Below, one piece after another: positions 37,701 through 48,755 of a DNA stretch of 64,000 nt. The position numbers and the translations under genes are program-made. Each line of letters starts with the position of its first letter. Position 1 is the first letter of the stretch. Source of the stretch: Thraustochytrium sp. TN22 (Eukaryota; Sar; Bigyra; Thraustochytrida; Thraustochytriidae). Location: positions 34,306-98,305 of the forward strand of contig JABLUY010000142.1 of the NCBI GenBank assembly GCA_013306675.1. Direction: 5' to 3'. Under the pieces are notes generated by a model that saw only the letters and a program-made list of their open reading frames with translations, did no database searches and was not told where the DNA came from.

Positions 37701-40557
37701 CCGGCGACCGCCTCGCTGCGCGCGGCCAGCGAGACCGCGGACGTGGGCGAGGTGGGCGCCTCACGGCCCGGGCCCGGATCCGTGAGGTGGCCGGTGCCGG
37801 GGCTGTCGAGGCCGCGGTGGCCGCCCGTGCCCTGGGCGACGAAGCCGAGCGAGACGCTGAGGCGACCGGCCGGCTTGTCGGCGTCGTCGTGCAGGGCGGC
37901 ATCTAGGTCCCACGCGCGCTGACGGAAGAAGTTCTCCGGCAGCTCCACGGCGCAGCGCGCGATGAAGCGGTCAGCACGCACGTGCTCCGCATCAAAGACC
38001 TCGAGCAACAGGATAACGGTCTCGCCGGCCGGTGGTGCGCCCGGGTAGTGCAGCTCCATGGAGCCCTCCGCGCCGGACCAGGACGGGTTCTTACCGCCAT
38101 GCCAGTGCGTGCGCGTCTGCGCAGAGTCCTTCCACGGCAGCAGCGTGGCGCGGACGTATGGATCCTGCCGCGAGAACCACTGCACCTCCTTGAGGTCGGC
38201 GCATGATTGGACGCGCACGGAGAGCGTGCCCGGCCTGGCGCACGGTGGCACCTGGCGGCGCTTGACCTCCCTGGCGGACGCCACGCGCGTCGTCGTGACG
38301 GAGGCGGGTGTCGCTGGGGCGGTGGTCTCTGCCTTGGCCACCGGCGCCTCACCACTGTCAAGGCGAGTCGCTGTGGTCGTTCGCGGCGCGAGCTGCACGC
38401 AGGAGGTCGCCTGGCTCGCGCGGAAGCAGGTCTCGAGGACAAGGACGCCAGCCGGGGCGGCCTCTGCGCCGTGCAGGAGCTGAATCTCGTGGCGAAAGGT
38501 GGCGGCGGAGAGGTCAGTGAGCCAAAGGCGGGCCCTGCCAATGTGCTGGGCGGCGCGCATGTGCTCCTTGTCAAGCACCTCGACCTCGAGGCAAGGCCAG
38601 TGCGCGCCCTCCGGAAGGCCGCGGTACACGAGCTCCATGGCGCCCTGGTCACGCGTCCAGACCGGGTTGACGCCGCCACGGGCCAGCGGCTTGCAGCGGG
38701 CCTCGGTGCCGTCTGGCAGGCGCACGACGACAAAGGGGTCCTGCTTGAGCACGTGCTGCGTATTGTGCAGATTCTTGGCCTGCACTGCGACGACCTCGAG
38801 CGTGCCCACCTGTGCGAACTGCGCCGCGTGCTTGGGGTCCGGGAGGTGCTTGGGCCCTGCGTCAAGCGCCAGGGCGGCGCTGCGGGGGGAGCTCAAGCGA
38901 CTCATGTCCCCGGACCGCTCAGCGAGGACAGAGCGGGCAGGTTCGCGCAGCGCACTGTGATGGTGGTTGTGGTGTGGGTACTCGTGGTGCACGGCCCCGT
39001 GCGCCAAGATGGGCGGTGCAGGCGCGAAGAGCGGCGGCGGCGGCGCCAGGGCGGTCCGATGATCGAGGGTGCTGCGCATCTGCAGGTCGGTCTGGCGCGC
39101 GAATGCGAGGTGGAGCTCGACACGGCCTGCGACGCGGCCCTGGGCGTCCGCGAGGTGCACCTCGACGCGGTGCGTCTCCATGAGGTGTGCCATGCAGTGC
39201 ACGAGGTCGGCTGTGCCGGTAGCAAGCGCCTGCGCAGTCTCCGGCTTGACGAGCGCGACGTGGAGGGCGGGCATGAGCCCGCGCGGCGGGGCACCGGGGT
39301 AATAGAGGTCAAAGGTAGCCTCGGAGGCGAGCCACGAAAGAAGGCCTCCAGCCTCAGCCTGCGCAGGCGGCGTCTGGACCTGGTGCTGCCAGGGCATTAG
39401 AACAAGCTGCACGGCGGCCTTGGGGGCCTGGAAGGTCGGCGCAGCGCCCACGACGCGCGCTCGCAGTGTGCCGGTCTCGTTAACGGCGAGGCGGCTGGGC
39501 GGGAGAGCGAGCGCCGGTGCCGCCGCTGCTGCGTTGGACAAGCGGGCGTTGACTCCGGCGCCGGCGCCGGTGCCGCCGCAGAAGAGGATTTCGAGCTTGA
39601 GGATACCTAGCCCGTTGCTGAGCGCTGCCTGCGTGGTGACGACGCGCGGGCCGTGCAGCACGCGCAGGCAGTCCGCCATGTCGCATTCAGCTGCCGCGAG
39701 GATGGTGAGATCACCGTGAAGCTCAATGCGGAGCTTGGCGGACCGCGCATCATGATTCGTGTGGTATGCGAAGGTAACGGGGGGCGCCGCATCGGCGCTG
39801 CCCTTGCCCCACGGTGCGCGCAGAATGTGCTCCTCGCCGTGCGAGAGCTCGCAAAGGCGCAGGCGCAGGTTGGCGTGCGCGGAGATGCGCGCGTCTAGGA
39901 AGGCGTCGAGCACGCGTACCTCGAAGTGGCCGCCCCGTGCGGCCTCCTCGTAGTCCGGCCCGTGCAGGGCGTCGGCTGCGGCGTTCGACGCCGCGTGAAT
40001 TGAGGGCCTCGAGCGGACGGCGGAAGGGTGGGCGGTCTGTAGCGCGGCATCCCACTCCGCCTGGTACTCTTGCTGCAGCGCCCGCATGCGCTGCTCGCGC
40101 TGCTCGCGCTGGATCTTGCGCGAGCGGCGACGTTTCTCGGCGCGACGGCGCTGGCGCTCCTCCTCCTTGAACATGGCTTCCTCGCGGCGGCGCAGGTCGT
40201 ACTCGAGCGTGAGGCGCTCCTCCTCGGAGGAGCGCACGCGCGCGCGGAGGGCCATGCGGTCTCGGCGCGACACAGGCGCCGGGCCCTGTGCGAAGAAGTC
40301 CGCCTCCAGCTCGCGGGCCTCGGCCAGCGCGCGAACGTGCCGCGCGCGACGGCTCGCAGCGGCCGTCGCGGGCGAGCCATCTGCATGTGCGCCGCCCCCT
40401 GGCGACGATGCGCGCGCGACCTGCCGCCGCGCCGCGCGCAGTTTGATGGACTTTGCCCGCACCTCCGCTTCGAGCTGCTGCTTTTCGCCTTCGGCGCGCT
40501 CCAGCCGATACTTGAGCCCCCACGCGAGCTTGCGCAGCGCTTCGGCGTCCTCGCGCG

Positions 40558-40591
<34 letters not shown>

Positions 40592-41056
40592 CCGCGAGTG
40601 ATCCATCTCTTCTAGGCCTAGCTCGTCATTGAAGTCCTCGTCAATGAAAATCTCGCGCACGTTGCGCTTTGGCGACGAGCTGCGCCGGTTGTGCTGTTGC
40701 TGATGCGAGCGCTTCTTCCGCCTCGCCGACGACGCCCTCGGCGCCGTTCGCGTTCGCGGCGCGCGCGACGACGGCGAGGCCGACCTTGCGCGCGCGCGCA
40801 GCCGTGTCACCTCCTCGCGCAGCCTCGCCACGCGCTCCTGATCGTGTGCTCGGGCCGCGCCATCCTCGCCGCCCTGCGCGAAGCCCCTCTCGAAGCCCGG
40901 CTCGCCGGGCACGAGCACGCGCATCGCCTGCCCGCCCGCCTGCCCGCCCGCCTGCCCGCCCACCAGCGCGTTTGGTCGACCCGACCCGTCTTTGCGCACG
41001 TTGCAAACTGTCTGCTCGCCGCTGCGCACGTTGATTGCCCGCGTGCCATGCTTCAT
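34730..41056 (-). CDS. Giant multi-C2, multi-IQ protein
   Basis: 2108 residues in one uninterrupted exon, starting MKHGTRAIN. Order, with approximate residues: disordered N-terminus; Gln run (156-165) and charged coiled coil to ~350; a divergent C2-like block (~375-520); C2 at ~750-860 (VLKQDPFVVVRLPDG); C2 at ~940-1050 (SRQDPYVRATLLP, EVFDAEHVRADRF); C2 at ~1132-1240 (GNQDPYVRITHV, EVFDAELVMQDRL). A degenerate C2 follows at ~1299-1420, four IQ-like motifs at ~1448-1570, C2 at ~1575-1690 (GRQDPYVIVTINP), two more IQ motifs, a run of Asp/Glu (~1780-1803) and two more IQ motifs. A last C2-like block (~1885-1990) precedes a poly-Ser tail. C2 domains bind phospholipid with calcium and IQ motifs bind calmodulin, so a calcium-controlled membrane scaffold is likely. 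Confidence 0.85.
34793..34890 (-). repeat. Poly-Ser coding tract
   Basis: Over 30 Ser residues, encoded by mixed AGC/TCC/TCG/TCT codons, near the C-terminus of the C2/IQ protein. The mixture of codons argues for selection on the peptide rather than simple slippage. Confidence 0.8.
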
Positions 41057-42526
41057 CTCTGACGCACTATCCGTTGGGTCTAGGCTGGGCCAGGGGACGG
41101 TGCCGAAGAGTCTCGCAGGAAAACAGCGGTCAGACAGCCCTTACATAATAGCTGGGACGCTGACATGCCACGAACGTCGATCGGCGCCTTCGAGGCCTTG
41201 TCCTTGCGAGCGACCAGTGACACAGGCACAATGCGGCGCTGGCCCAGGACGAACTTGATTCTGTGGTCAGCGAAATCGCCTGGTCCGGGCCTCGCCACCG
41301 TCACACGGTGGCGACAAGATCAAGCTTGTCATCCGAGTCCGGAATTGCCACCCGAGCCAGCTCTACTTACGTAGACTAAAATCCCAGCCAAGGACCAGCG
41401 AAGTTTGTCACTGTATGCTGCAGCGGCCGAGGCCCAAGGCTGGCCATCGAGGTCACGGTCTTACAGGGAGGGTGTCGTGGTGACAATGGTGGATCCGCGA
41501 GGCAAACGCCTTTCCTTGCGGTGTGCTCATTCGCGGTCGCAGTCTGTCGCACTGCAGTGACAGTCTGCAGAGTCGCAGGCAGTCGCAGGCGCGCTGGGGA
41601 CCGAACGCCGCCTCGACTCGGACGTTAGCCGCCGCCGCGGCCGTGGCCGGGCCGCCGCCGCGGCGGCGCTGCTAGGGCAAGGGTACCGTCATATCCTCCA
41701 TCCTCGCTAATATCCTCCCCTCCACCGCGTCCCAGCTTCCATTCCCAGTGAGCAGGTCGCAGTGTGCGCCCCCCTTCTCCACACTGGCCCCTGTTGCTCG
41801 GTCTATCATGGGGCCGACCACCGCGCCGAGCGCTGCTCGGAGATGCACCGAGGAGGCGGTGCGGCCGCACGCGGCGCGCTGCAGTGAGGGCTGTGGGCGG
41901 GTGCGGGCCAGAGGCGCGGGCGCAGAGGGGCCGGAGAAACCCAGCAGGCAGGAGCAAGTCGCGCCGCGCCCGCCCGGCCAGGCAGGGCGCTTCGTCGCGC
42001 GCGCAGGCGGCGCCGCGCGCTGGCAAGCAGGCCGTGGCGGCCTGCGCCGCGCCGCGCCGCGCCGCGCGCTGCGCCGCGCCGCGCCAGCCGGCGTTGGGGG
42101 GAGCTGCCGCCGGGCCGGGGTCGTTCGGGCATCTGCATCCGTCCATCTGGACCCATCCAGCCAACTATCCGAGTCCTCGCGGCGCCCCTGCTCGCTCGCT
42201 CGCTCGCTCGCGCGCGCGCGCGCGCGCGAGGGAGGTAGGTCGGCGGCGGCGGCGGCGAACGGCTGCCGCCGCGGCGCCAGCTGTCCGGGCGCGCCGCGCG
42301 GCGGCGACGCTGTTCGTGTAGGCCTGGACCGCGTCGGCGGCCGAGCTGCACCCGGTGGGCGCCTTGTTCCACCTCTTCTTCTTCTTCTTCTTCTTCTTCT
42401 CCTTTCTCCTTGTGGTTTTCGTGGTCGCGCTCGAGGTTGAGCTTGAAGTCAAGTTCGAAGCCAAGCTGGGTGTCAGCTTATTGACCTTTGTGGTCCTGCG
42501 TAGCAACGAAGGCAGAGGCAGGCAGC
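41057..42526. other. 1.47-kb divergent intergenic region
   Basis: Lies between the starts of the C2/IQ protein and the PIN/LOTUS-like protein. It contains GC-rich low-complexity stretches and a (CTT)n tract (42373-42401) about 125 bp before the plus-strand ATG. Long frames here are compositional and none resembles a protein. Confidence 0.55.
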
Positions 42527-44516
42527 ATGGAGCATGTGGAGGACGTGGTGGTGAAGGCCGCGCGCGAGAGCGTGGAGCGAGAGCAGCTGAAGCGCGAAGG
42601 CGAGCTGTTAGTGGACGTGCGCGCGCAGTGCGTTGCGTTGCTGGCGGCGACGGGCGATGCGCAGGCAGCCGCGTTCGTGATCGGGCGGCTGATCGATGAG
42701 CGCGTGCTGTCGTGGTGCAAGGCGGGCTTCCGCGTGCACGGCGTGGTGGACGGCGCGCAAGTTCGCGGTCGTTTCTTCAGCGGCATGCAGTTTCCAGCGG
42801 GCGTGAACGAGGACCTGATGATGCAGACGGCGTGCAAGCAGTGGGCAGCGCTGGCGGCCGCGAATGAGGGCGTCCGCTTCGAACAGGCGCAAGAGGCCGG
42901 CACGGAGGCCGTGGCTGTTCTAAGCCACCTGTGCGCCAAGGAGCTGCGCGCGGGAAATGACGCCGTCTACGTGGTGGCGGCGAGCCCAGAACTCTATTTC
43001 GTGCAGGACGTGCAGTTCGTGCCGTTGGCGTCGCTCACGGACGATGGATCTGCGCTGGTGTTCACGACGGAAAAATTGGCCAGGGCGTTGGGAATTTCTG
43101 GCGGCGATCAGGTCACTGCCATGGCGCTTGCGCTCAAGCGCGGGGCAGCGAGGCACGAGGCGGAGGTTTTGCTGGAACAGGCGCGGCGCGGGACGCTGGA
43201 GGCGGGGATGGACGAGAGCGCATTGATCGTCTTGCAGAATGGCACTGCGCACGCGTCCACGGCGACGATTTTGCCTCTCGCGCCAGCCGCCGCTTCTGAC
43301 CCGGAGCCTTCGCAGGAGGCGGCACCGGAGCCCTCGCAGCAGCAGCCGCCGGCGCAACCCGCCAACGTGTGGGGCATGACCTCGTCCTTGTCGCCTGCGG
43401 CGCACAGCGAGTCGGCCGCGGCGTCGACCGCGGCAAGCAGCGCGATGTCCTTTGTATGGAATGCACCGGCCGCGGGCGGACCTGCAGAGAACAACGGGTC
43501 GGCGATGGCTTCTAGTGCAGGTGGCCAAGGCGGCACCGGCCCGGCGAGCGTGGGTGGCGGGAGCGGAGTTGGTGCGGGCCACGGCCATCTGCACCACCAC
43601 CACCATGGGGATGACGAAGAGGAAGACCTGTTGGCCTCCGCGATGCGAAGCCTGGAGAGCCCCGGCGGGCTTCTGAGTGGCATTCTGAATGCGAGCGCCG
43701 TGCCGGCCTTTTCGTCTTCCTCCAACTCCGCCGCGGCTGTGGCAGGAGGTAGCCGCACTAGCAGCACCAGCGCGTCGGGCGCCGCGCCTTCGAACCCGTG
43801 GGCCACGTCGGGCCTGCCGACGCTGTCGACGGGCCCATTTCACTCCGTGTTGACTGCACCGAACGCGCCGTCCATGTCGCCTTCGAGCACGCCGGTCGGC
43901 TTGAAGGAGGACGGCGGTCTTGGTTCGCCAGACTTTGGCGCGCACGTGCTGGGAGATGGCAGTGGCGACGGCAACAGCAACAACGCGATGGGCGCAGGCG
44001 GCGAGACGCAGCAGGGCCCGGGCGAGGACGTGAAGGAGAATGGTGCGACGGAGACGAGTGGCGGCGTGACGCCGCGGGAGTGCGCCCGCGAGCTGGCAGT
44101 GTGGCTTCGCAAGGAATTTGGTGGGTCAACCAAGGCGGCGCATCTGGGCCGATTCTACAAGGCCAAGCCGGACATGGCGCGGCTGATCAAGTCCATGACG
44201 CTGGGACACTTTGTGGAGTCAAACGAAGATCTGCTGTCGTGGTCGCCGACGTCGCATGTGATTGCCGTGGCGGGCGAGCAGCCGACGCCCGTACTGCCGG
44301 AACAGTCGCGCAAGGCGGCTGAGGCGATGGTGGAATGGATCCGCGACAAGCACGGAGCGCAGGCGAACTCGCACGCACTGAGCATGTTCTACAAGGCGAG
44401 GCCTGATTTGGCTACGGTGGTGCGCGGGCAGTCGCTGGCGTCTTTCATCAGACAGAACAGCGACCTTATGACGTGGAACCCCAAGACTCGCGTCGTGACG
44501 CTCGTGCGGGCCGGGA

Positions 44517-44575
<59 letters not shown>

Positions 44576-45026
44576 GGGTCGACGAGCGATGCCAAGGGCG
44601 GTATCGGCACCAACAGCAAGGGCGGCCATGATGGATCTGCGATGCAGGGGAGCAGCCTCGCGAATTGGATCGCCAGCCAGCATCCGACGCCCGAGAGCGA
44701 GAAGGCCTTCTTCGAGGCGAACCCCATGCTGGCCGCCATGGTCGTGTCGGAGTGGCTGCAGGACAACCACATGGGTGCCACCAACGTGGCCAATCTGGGC
44801 GCGTTTTATCGCAAACACCCAGTGCTTGCCCAGATCATCCGCACGAAGACGTTGCACAACTTTACGTTGGAGCATAGTGAGCTGCTGCGCTGGAATAGCA
44901 AAACCCGCATACTCTCTGTGGTTTCGGCAGGCGGTAGCCAGGGCGCTGGCGGTAGCGGTGGCAGCGCCAGCAACAACAAGAGCAGCCTTGCCAGTGGTGG
45001 TGGTGACGCAATGACGCCCACCGCTG

Positions 45027-45057
<31 letters not shown>

Positions 45058-45525
45058 CAACAACAACGGCGGTGTCGGACCGGCCACGCTCAGCCCACCT
45101 TCCTCTGCGCCGCCGTCGCCGGCCGGTGGCCCCGCGAGCGGCACCTCGGGGCGCAAGGCGCCCTTTCCAGCGACCGGTCCTGGTTCCGTGCTCGGGATGC
45201 AGATGGACGGGACCTCGGACGGGCTTACGGTGTCGGACCGTTCGGCCGCCACCTGCATGGCTTACTGGCTTGAGACGGAGTACGCTGGGTATACGAACGC
45301 GGCAAATCTGGGGGCGTTCTACAAGAAGTTTCCGCACATCAACCGGCACGTGAAATCCAAGACTCTGCAAGTCTTCGTCAGTGCCGTGCAGGACCTTCTC
45401 GGCTGGGACAGCCGGACGCACATGATTTGGAGCGCCCGTATCAAGAGCAAAAGGCCGCAGTCTCAGGCGCAGCAGCAAAGCCCGCAGAAGTCCGCGCCTG
45501 GTGCCCAGCAGGGCCAGCAGTCGTC

Positions 45526-45565
<40 letters not shown>

Positions 45566-45573
45566 CAACAGGG

Positions 45574-45617
<44 letters not shown>

Positions 45618-46183
45618 CGTTGGACGTGACCACTGCTCCGTTTCATTCCGTGGACTGGAAGAAAGAGAGCAACATCGTGGCTGCGAACCTGGCGTCGTGG
45701 CTGCTTGAGAGGGGATCTGGCCCTTTCAAAGCGTCCATGCTGGGCAACTTCTACAAGGAGAACCCCGTGGCGGCCAAGATTATCAAGACGCGCACGCTGG
45801 GCGGCTTTTGCTTCGAGCACAACAACCTGCTGGCTTGGAACCCGAAGACGCACGTCATCACCGTCAAGCGCGCTGGTCTTGCTGCTTCGCCCTCTTCGGC
45901 GCAGACCGCCGCCTTTGTGCGCCGCAAGGGCCCGCTCACCGTCACGCCGCTCTCCATTGCCAATGAGCACATGCGTTCGCTCATCACTCTCCGTACTTGG
46001 CTGCTCGCCAAGCATGACGGCATCGCAGCTGTCGCGCATATGACGGAGCTCTCGCAGGACCATGCGAAGGAGTACAATGACATCATGCTCATTGGCGTCA
46101 CCGCCTTTTGCGAGCGCTACCCGCAGTGGCTTGTTTACGACGAGGCCTCTGGGCGCATCATATTGGCCGAGCTCTGCAGCTGA
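42527..46183 (+). CDS. XPG-type PIN-like domain fused to six winged-helix/LOTUS-like repeats
   Basis: 1218 residues from ATG 42527; the frame extends to a TTG at 42488. Residues ~1-215 look like an XPG/asteroid PIN fold: a long helix, GFRVHGVVDGAQV for the substrate strand, then NDAVYVVAASPELYFV, FVPLASL and TTEKLARALGIS, the typical order in FEN1/asteroid proteins. Acidic metal ligands are mostly missing, so nuclease activity is doubtful. A Ser/Gly/Ala-rich linker with a His run follows. Six modules of ~60 residues start near 515, 597, 737, 907, 1051 and 1155; consensus is a helix WL, then LGxFYKxxP, IIKTKTLxxF, LLxWNxKTxVI. This resembles OST-HTH/LOTUS domains, which bind RNA or Vasa-type helicases. 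Gln runs (19 and ~28 residues) separate modules. A post-transcriptional RNA-granule role is inference. Confidence 0.75.
44519..44575 (+). repeat. Poly-Gln (CAG/CAA) tract 1
   Basis: Nineteen consecutive Gln codons, CAG mixed with CAA, in the linker after the second repeat module of the PIN/LOTUS-like protein. Confidence 0.95.
45527..45616 (+). repeat. Poly-Gln (CAG/CAA) tract 2
   Basis: Two near-pure runs of Gln codons separated by one Gly codon, in the linker before the fifth module. Confidence 0.95.
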
Positions 46184-47347
46184 CCTTGCCGCCGCGTCGC
46201 GGCAGCGCAATGGAGCTGACTGATCTCACACACCCCGACAGATCGTCGCTCTCGCGCCCGCGATCCGTGGCACGGCCCGCCCACTCTAGCTAGCTAGCTT
46301 CGTCTCAATGGCAATTCCAATTCCTATGGGAGAATGGGAGGGTGGTTCCCGGGCCCGTTCAGCTACCACTACAGCAATGCCGGACTTCACCCTGCACGGC
46401 CCGCCCATTGTAGCTTTGTCTCAAAGGCAATACCAAGTCCCATGGGAGAATGGGAGGGTGGTTCCGTTCAGGTATAGCAACGCCGGACTTCACCCTAAAG
46501 GCCGCTTTTGCTGGCGGCCGGGCCCTTTTCGATCGTGAGGTCGAGTGACCAGTGACTGGCCGTGCCAAGTCACCTCAACCAGCCTCTGGCAGGCGAACGA
46601 GACAAGCGGCCCGGCTCGTATGCCAACCGTGGCCCGGCTCGCAACTTGAGAAGTTCTGCTTTCTTCACGCAGGCCGCGGCTGCAGTCACGCTGCGCTGGC
46701 AGCCAGGCCCACGCTTCTCCAGCATTCCATCATGATCGTCAGGCGCTCGCAGTCATTCCTGTGCCGATTTCTCTGCCAGTGGCAGCGCTCGTGGCGTGGC
46801 AGCAGCGTCAAGCCTTTCGCAGCGCAGCGCAGCGCCTGCCCGAGTCCCTCGCTCGCGCGGCGCTTCTTAGCTGCCAAAAGTACCCGAAGCAAGTGAAGCT
46901 ACCAGCGCCTACCACTGCCACTGCAGCGCAACAGGCAGCTAGCCGACTGAGATCAGCAACCAGCCACAAAGCCCGGAAGCGCCGGTGTGCGCCCCGGCCC
47001 TGCGCCGGCGCCCGTCAGCCGCATCGCCCGCACGTCGCCCGCACCCGCGGCCACGAAACCAGGCGCAGCCACGCGGCGGCCACGCGCCACACATCGGCAC
47101 GCGCGCGTTTTCTTTCTTTCAAGTTCTTTCACCACTGCACAGCAAGCATGCAGACAACAGAAGTTCCACCCGGACCCTCGAAAGGGAAAAGCAAACCTGC
47201 AAAAGCAAACCCGCAAGCGCCGAGGCGAAGGCGGCGGCGGCCCAAAGCGGCGCGCGCCCTCCCTCGAGGCGGGCGCGGCGGGCGGGCTGCACGGACTGCA
47301 CTGCGCGCTTCGAGGCGGAGCTCGACGCCCACCGGCAGGGCGGCGGC
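46184..47347. other. 1.16-kb intergenic region with tandem duplication
   Basis: Lies between two plus-strand genes. A CTAG run (46286-46298) and a ~124-bp tandem duplication are near its left end. The RhoGAP frame is open from a GTG at 46985; residues shortly before ATG 47348 could be coding if an upstream exon exists. An ATG at 47148 is in another frame. Confidence 0.5.
46271..46497. repeat. 124-bp tandem duplication
   Basis: Units begin cacggcccgccca at 46271 and 46395 and share gggagaatgggagggtggtt and gccggacttcaccct. The first unit holds a CTAG run that is reduced to a single tag in the second. Confidence 0.85.
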
Positions 47348-48313
47348 ATGGCGTGCTTCGAGTTCCTGACGCGGCGCCTCGAGCAGCGGCGGCGACGCGC
47401 GGAGGAAGGGCGCGTGGTGGCGGTGGGCGGGCCGAACGGCCCGTACGCGGCGCTGGAGCACGGCGAGGGCCAGGTTCGCGCGCACACGCAGGCCATGGCG
47501 CAGGCGCACGCCCACGGCAAGGCGCACGCGCCGGCACGCCGCCGCGTGCAGGGCGGGGAGGGCGGCCGCGGGACGGCCCTCACGGCCGCGCAGGGCGCGC
47601 CCAAGGTGGCGTACACGTGGGGCGACAAGGTGCGCGGCTACCCGGGCCCCATCCCGCGCGTGCTGACGGCGCTGCGCACGCACCTGGTCAGCGTGCAGGG
47701 GCTCGAGCTGCCCGGGATTTTCCGCGTGCCGGCGGAGAGCGCCGAGCGCAAGCACTTCATGGAAGAGCTGCAGAGCGGCTCGTACACGCTGCAGGGTTGC
47801 TCTGGCTACTGCGCGGCCAACCTCATCCTTCGCTTCTACAGCGACATGGAAACGCCGCTGCTGGCTAGCCTGCCAGACTCGGTCTTTGCGCTCCTTGGCG
47901 ACCAGACTGGCGAGGACGACGCCGAGGATCTTGGCGAGGACGACGCCGAGCCGGCAGCCGAGCCCGGGGCCGGTGCGGATATGGCGCTGCTGCGCGAGCA
48001 GCGGCGCGAGCAGCGCCAGCAGTCGCTCATTTTCGACACGGTGGCTGAGTCGCTCGACAAGGCGGAGCTGGGGCTTTTGCTTTGGATTATGGACCTTACG
48101 CTCGAGACTGTGGCGCTGGAGGACCGCAACGGCATGGACCTTGACGCCATGGCTAGCCTTGTCATGCCGGCGGTCTTCTCGCTCAAGCGCGCGCCGCGCT
48201 TCTCCGCAATGCAGCGCTCTGTGGGTGCTTCGCAGCAGGTCTTGGTGGCCTGCTTGAAGCAGCGCCAGCTGCAAAAGGCGGCGCGCCGTTCAATTACGAA
48301 CCTTACTCTATGA
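47348..48313 (+). CDS. RhoGAP-like protein
   Basis: 321 residues from ATG 47348 (ATGG context); an upstream exon is possible. Residues ~1-90 are Arg/Ala-rich and helical. A RhoGAP-like domain covers ~90-310: PIPRVLTALRTHLVSV, then LPGIFRVPAES with the arginine-finger position, AANLILRFYSDMETPLL in place of the usual LK.FLRELPEPLL, and RNGMDLDAMASLVMPAVFS for the helix that normally has N-L-A...P-N. The Lys is conservatively Arg and the catalytic-site Asn appears lost. An acidic insert (EDDAEDLGEDDAEPAAEP) sits in mid-domain. It probably interacts with Rho/Rac-type GTPases; GAP activity is uncertain. Confidence 0.72.
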   Translation: MACFEFLTRRLEQRRRRAEEGRVVAVGGPNGPYAALEHGEGQVRAHTQAMAQAHAHGKAHAPARRRVQGGEGGRGTALTAAQGAPKVAYTWGDKVRGYPGPIPRVLTALRTHLVSVQGLELPGIFRVPAESAERKHFMEELQSGSYTLQGCSGYCAANLILRFYSDMETPLLASLPDSVFALLGDQTGEDDAEDLGEDDAEPAAEPGAGADMALLREQRREQRQQSLIFDTVAESLDKAELGLLLWIMDLTLETVALEDRNGMDLDAMASLVMPAVFSLKRAPRFSAMQRSVGASQQVLVACLKQRQLQKAARRSITNLTL

Positions 48314-48755
48314 TGATTACGTGTGCCCTTGCATTGCATTGCGCGAGAAAGAAGAAAGAATAAGAAGAAAGAACAAGAACACGAGGAGTCATTTCTTTCG
48401 TTGGCAAAGTAGCGACCGTCCGTAGCAGGCAGGCAGACTGGCCGCATCGTCGTAAGTGCACTGCAACGCACTGCAACGCACTGCAACGTACTGCAGCCTC
48501 GGGTTCGTGACTGCTACCACAGGGTTTCAATAAAGGCACCGACTTGCTCTTCTCTCTGCTGCTGCTATTTGACTGCACCACACACTAACAAAGACACACG
48601 TGGTTCCGGCGCACGCGACGCACATGCACATGAAGTGAAACAGACGCGCCGCGCCGCGTCTCGGCTCCCGTCTCGGCTCCGCATCCACCACCTAGCCCTC
48701 GAGCCCAAGCCTAGCCTTGCCGATCCTGCGCTCACTGCGCTCACTCCTGACCACA
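48314..48755. other. Convergent 3' region with decamer repeat
   Basis: 440 bp between the stops of the RhoGAP-like and channel genes. Four copies of the 10-mer ctgcaacgca, the last one degenerate, lie at 48459-48496. Confidence 0.75.

Noticed and set aside
35783-37906. 707-codon plus-strand open frame opposite the C2/IQ gene
   Set aside because: It mirrors the C2/IQ coding frame; high GC keeps antisense frames open. Its translation is Leu/Arg/Ala-rich with no domain, while the minus strand shows clear C2 and IQ motifs.
41748-42440. 230-codon plus-strand open frame in the 41-42.5 kb gap
   Set aside because: Translation is Arg/Ala/Gly/Ser composition only, with neither domain nor hydrophobic pattern; several overlapping frames are equally open.
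44219-45478. 419-codon minus-strand open frame over the repeat protein
   Set aside because: Poly-Leu from the complement of CAG runs; no domain, and the sense frame carries repeated modules.
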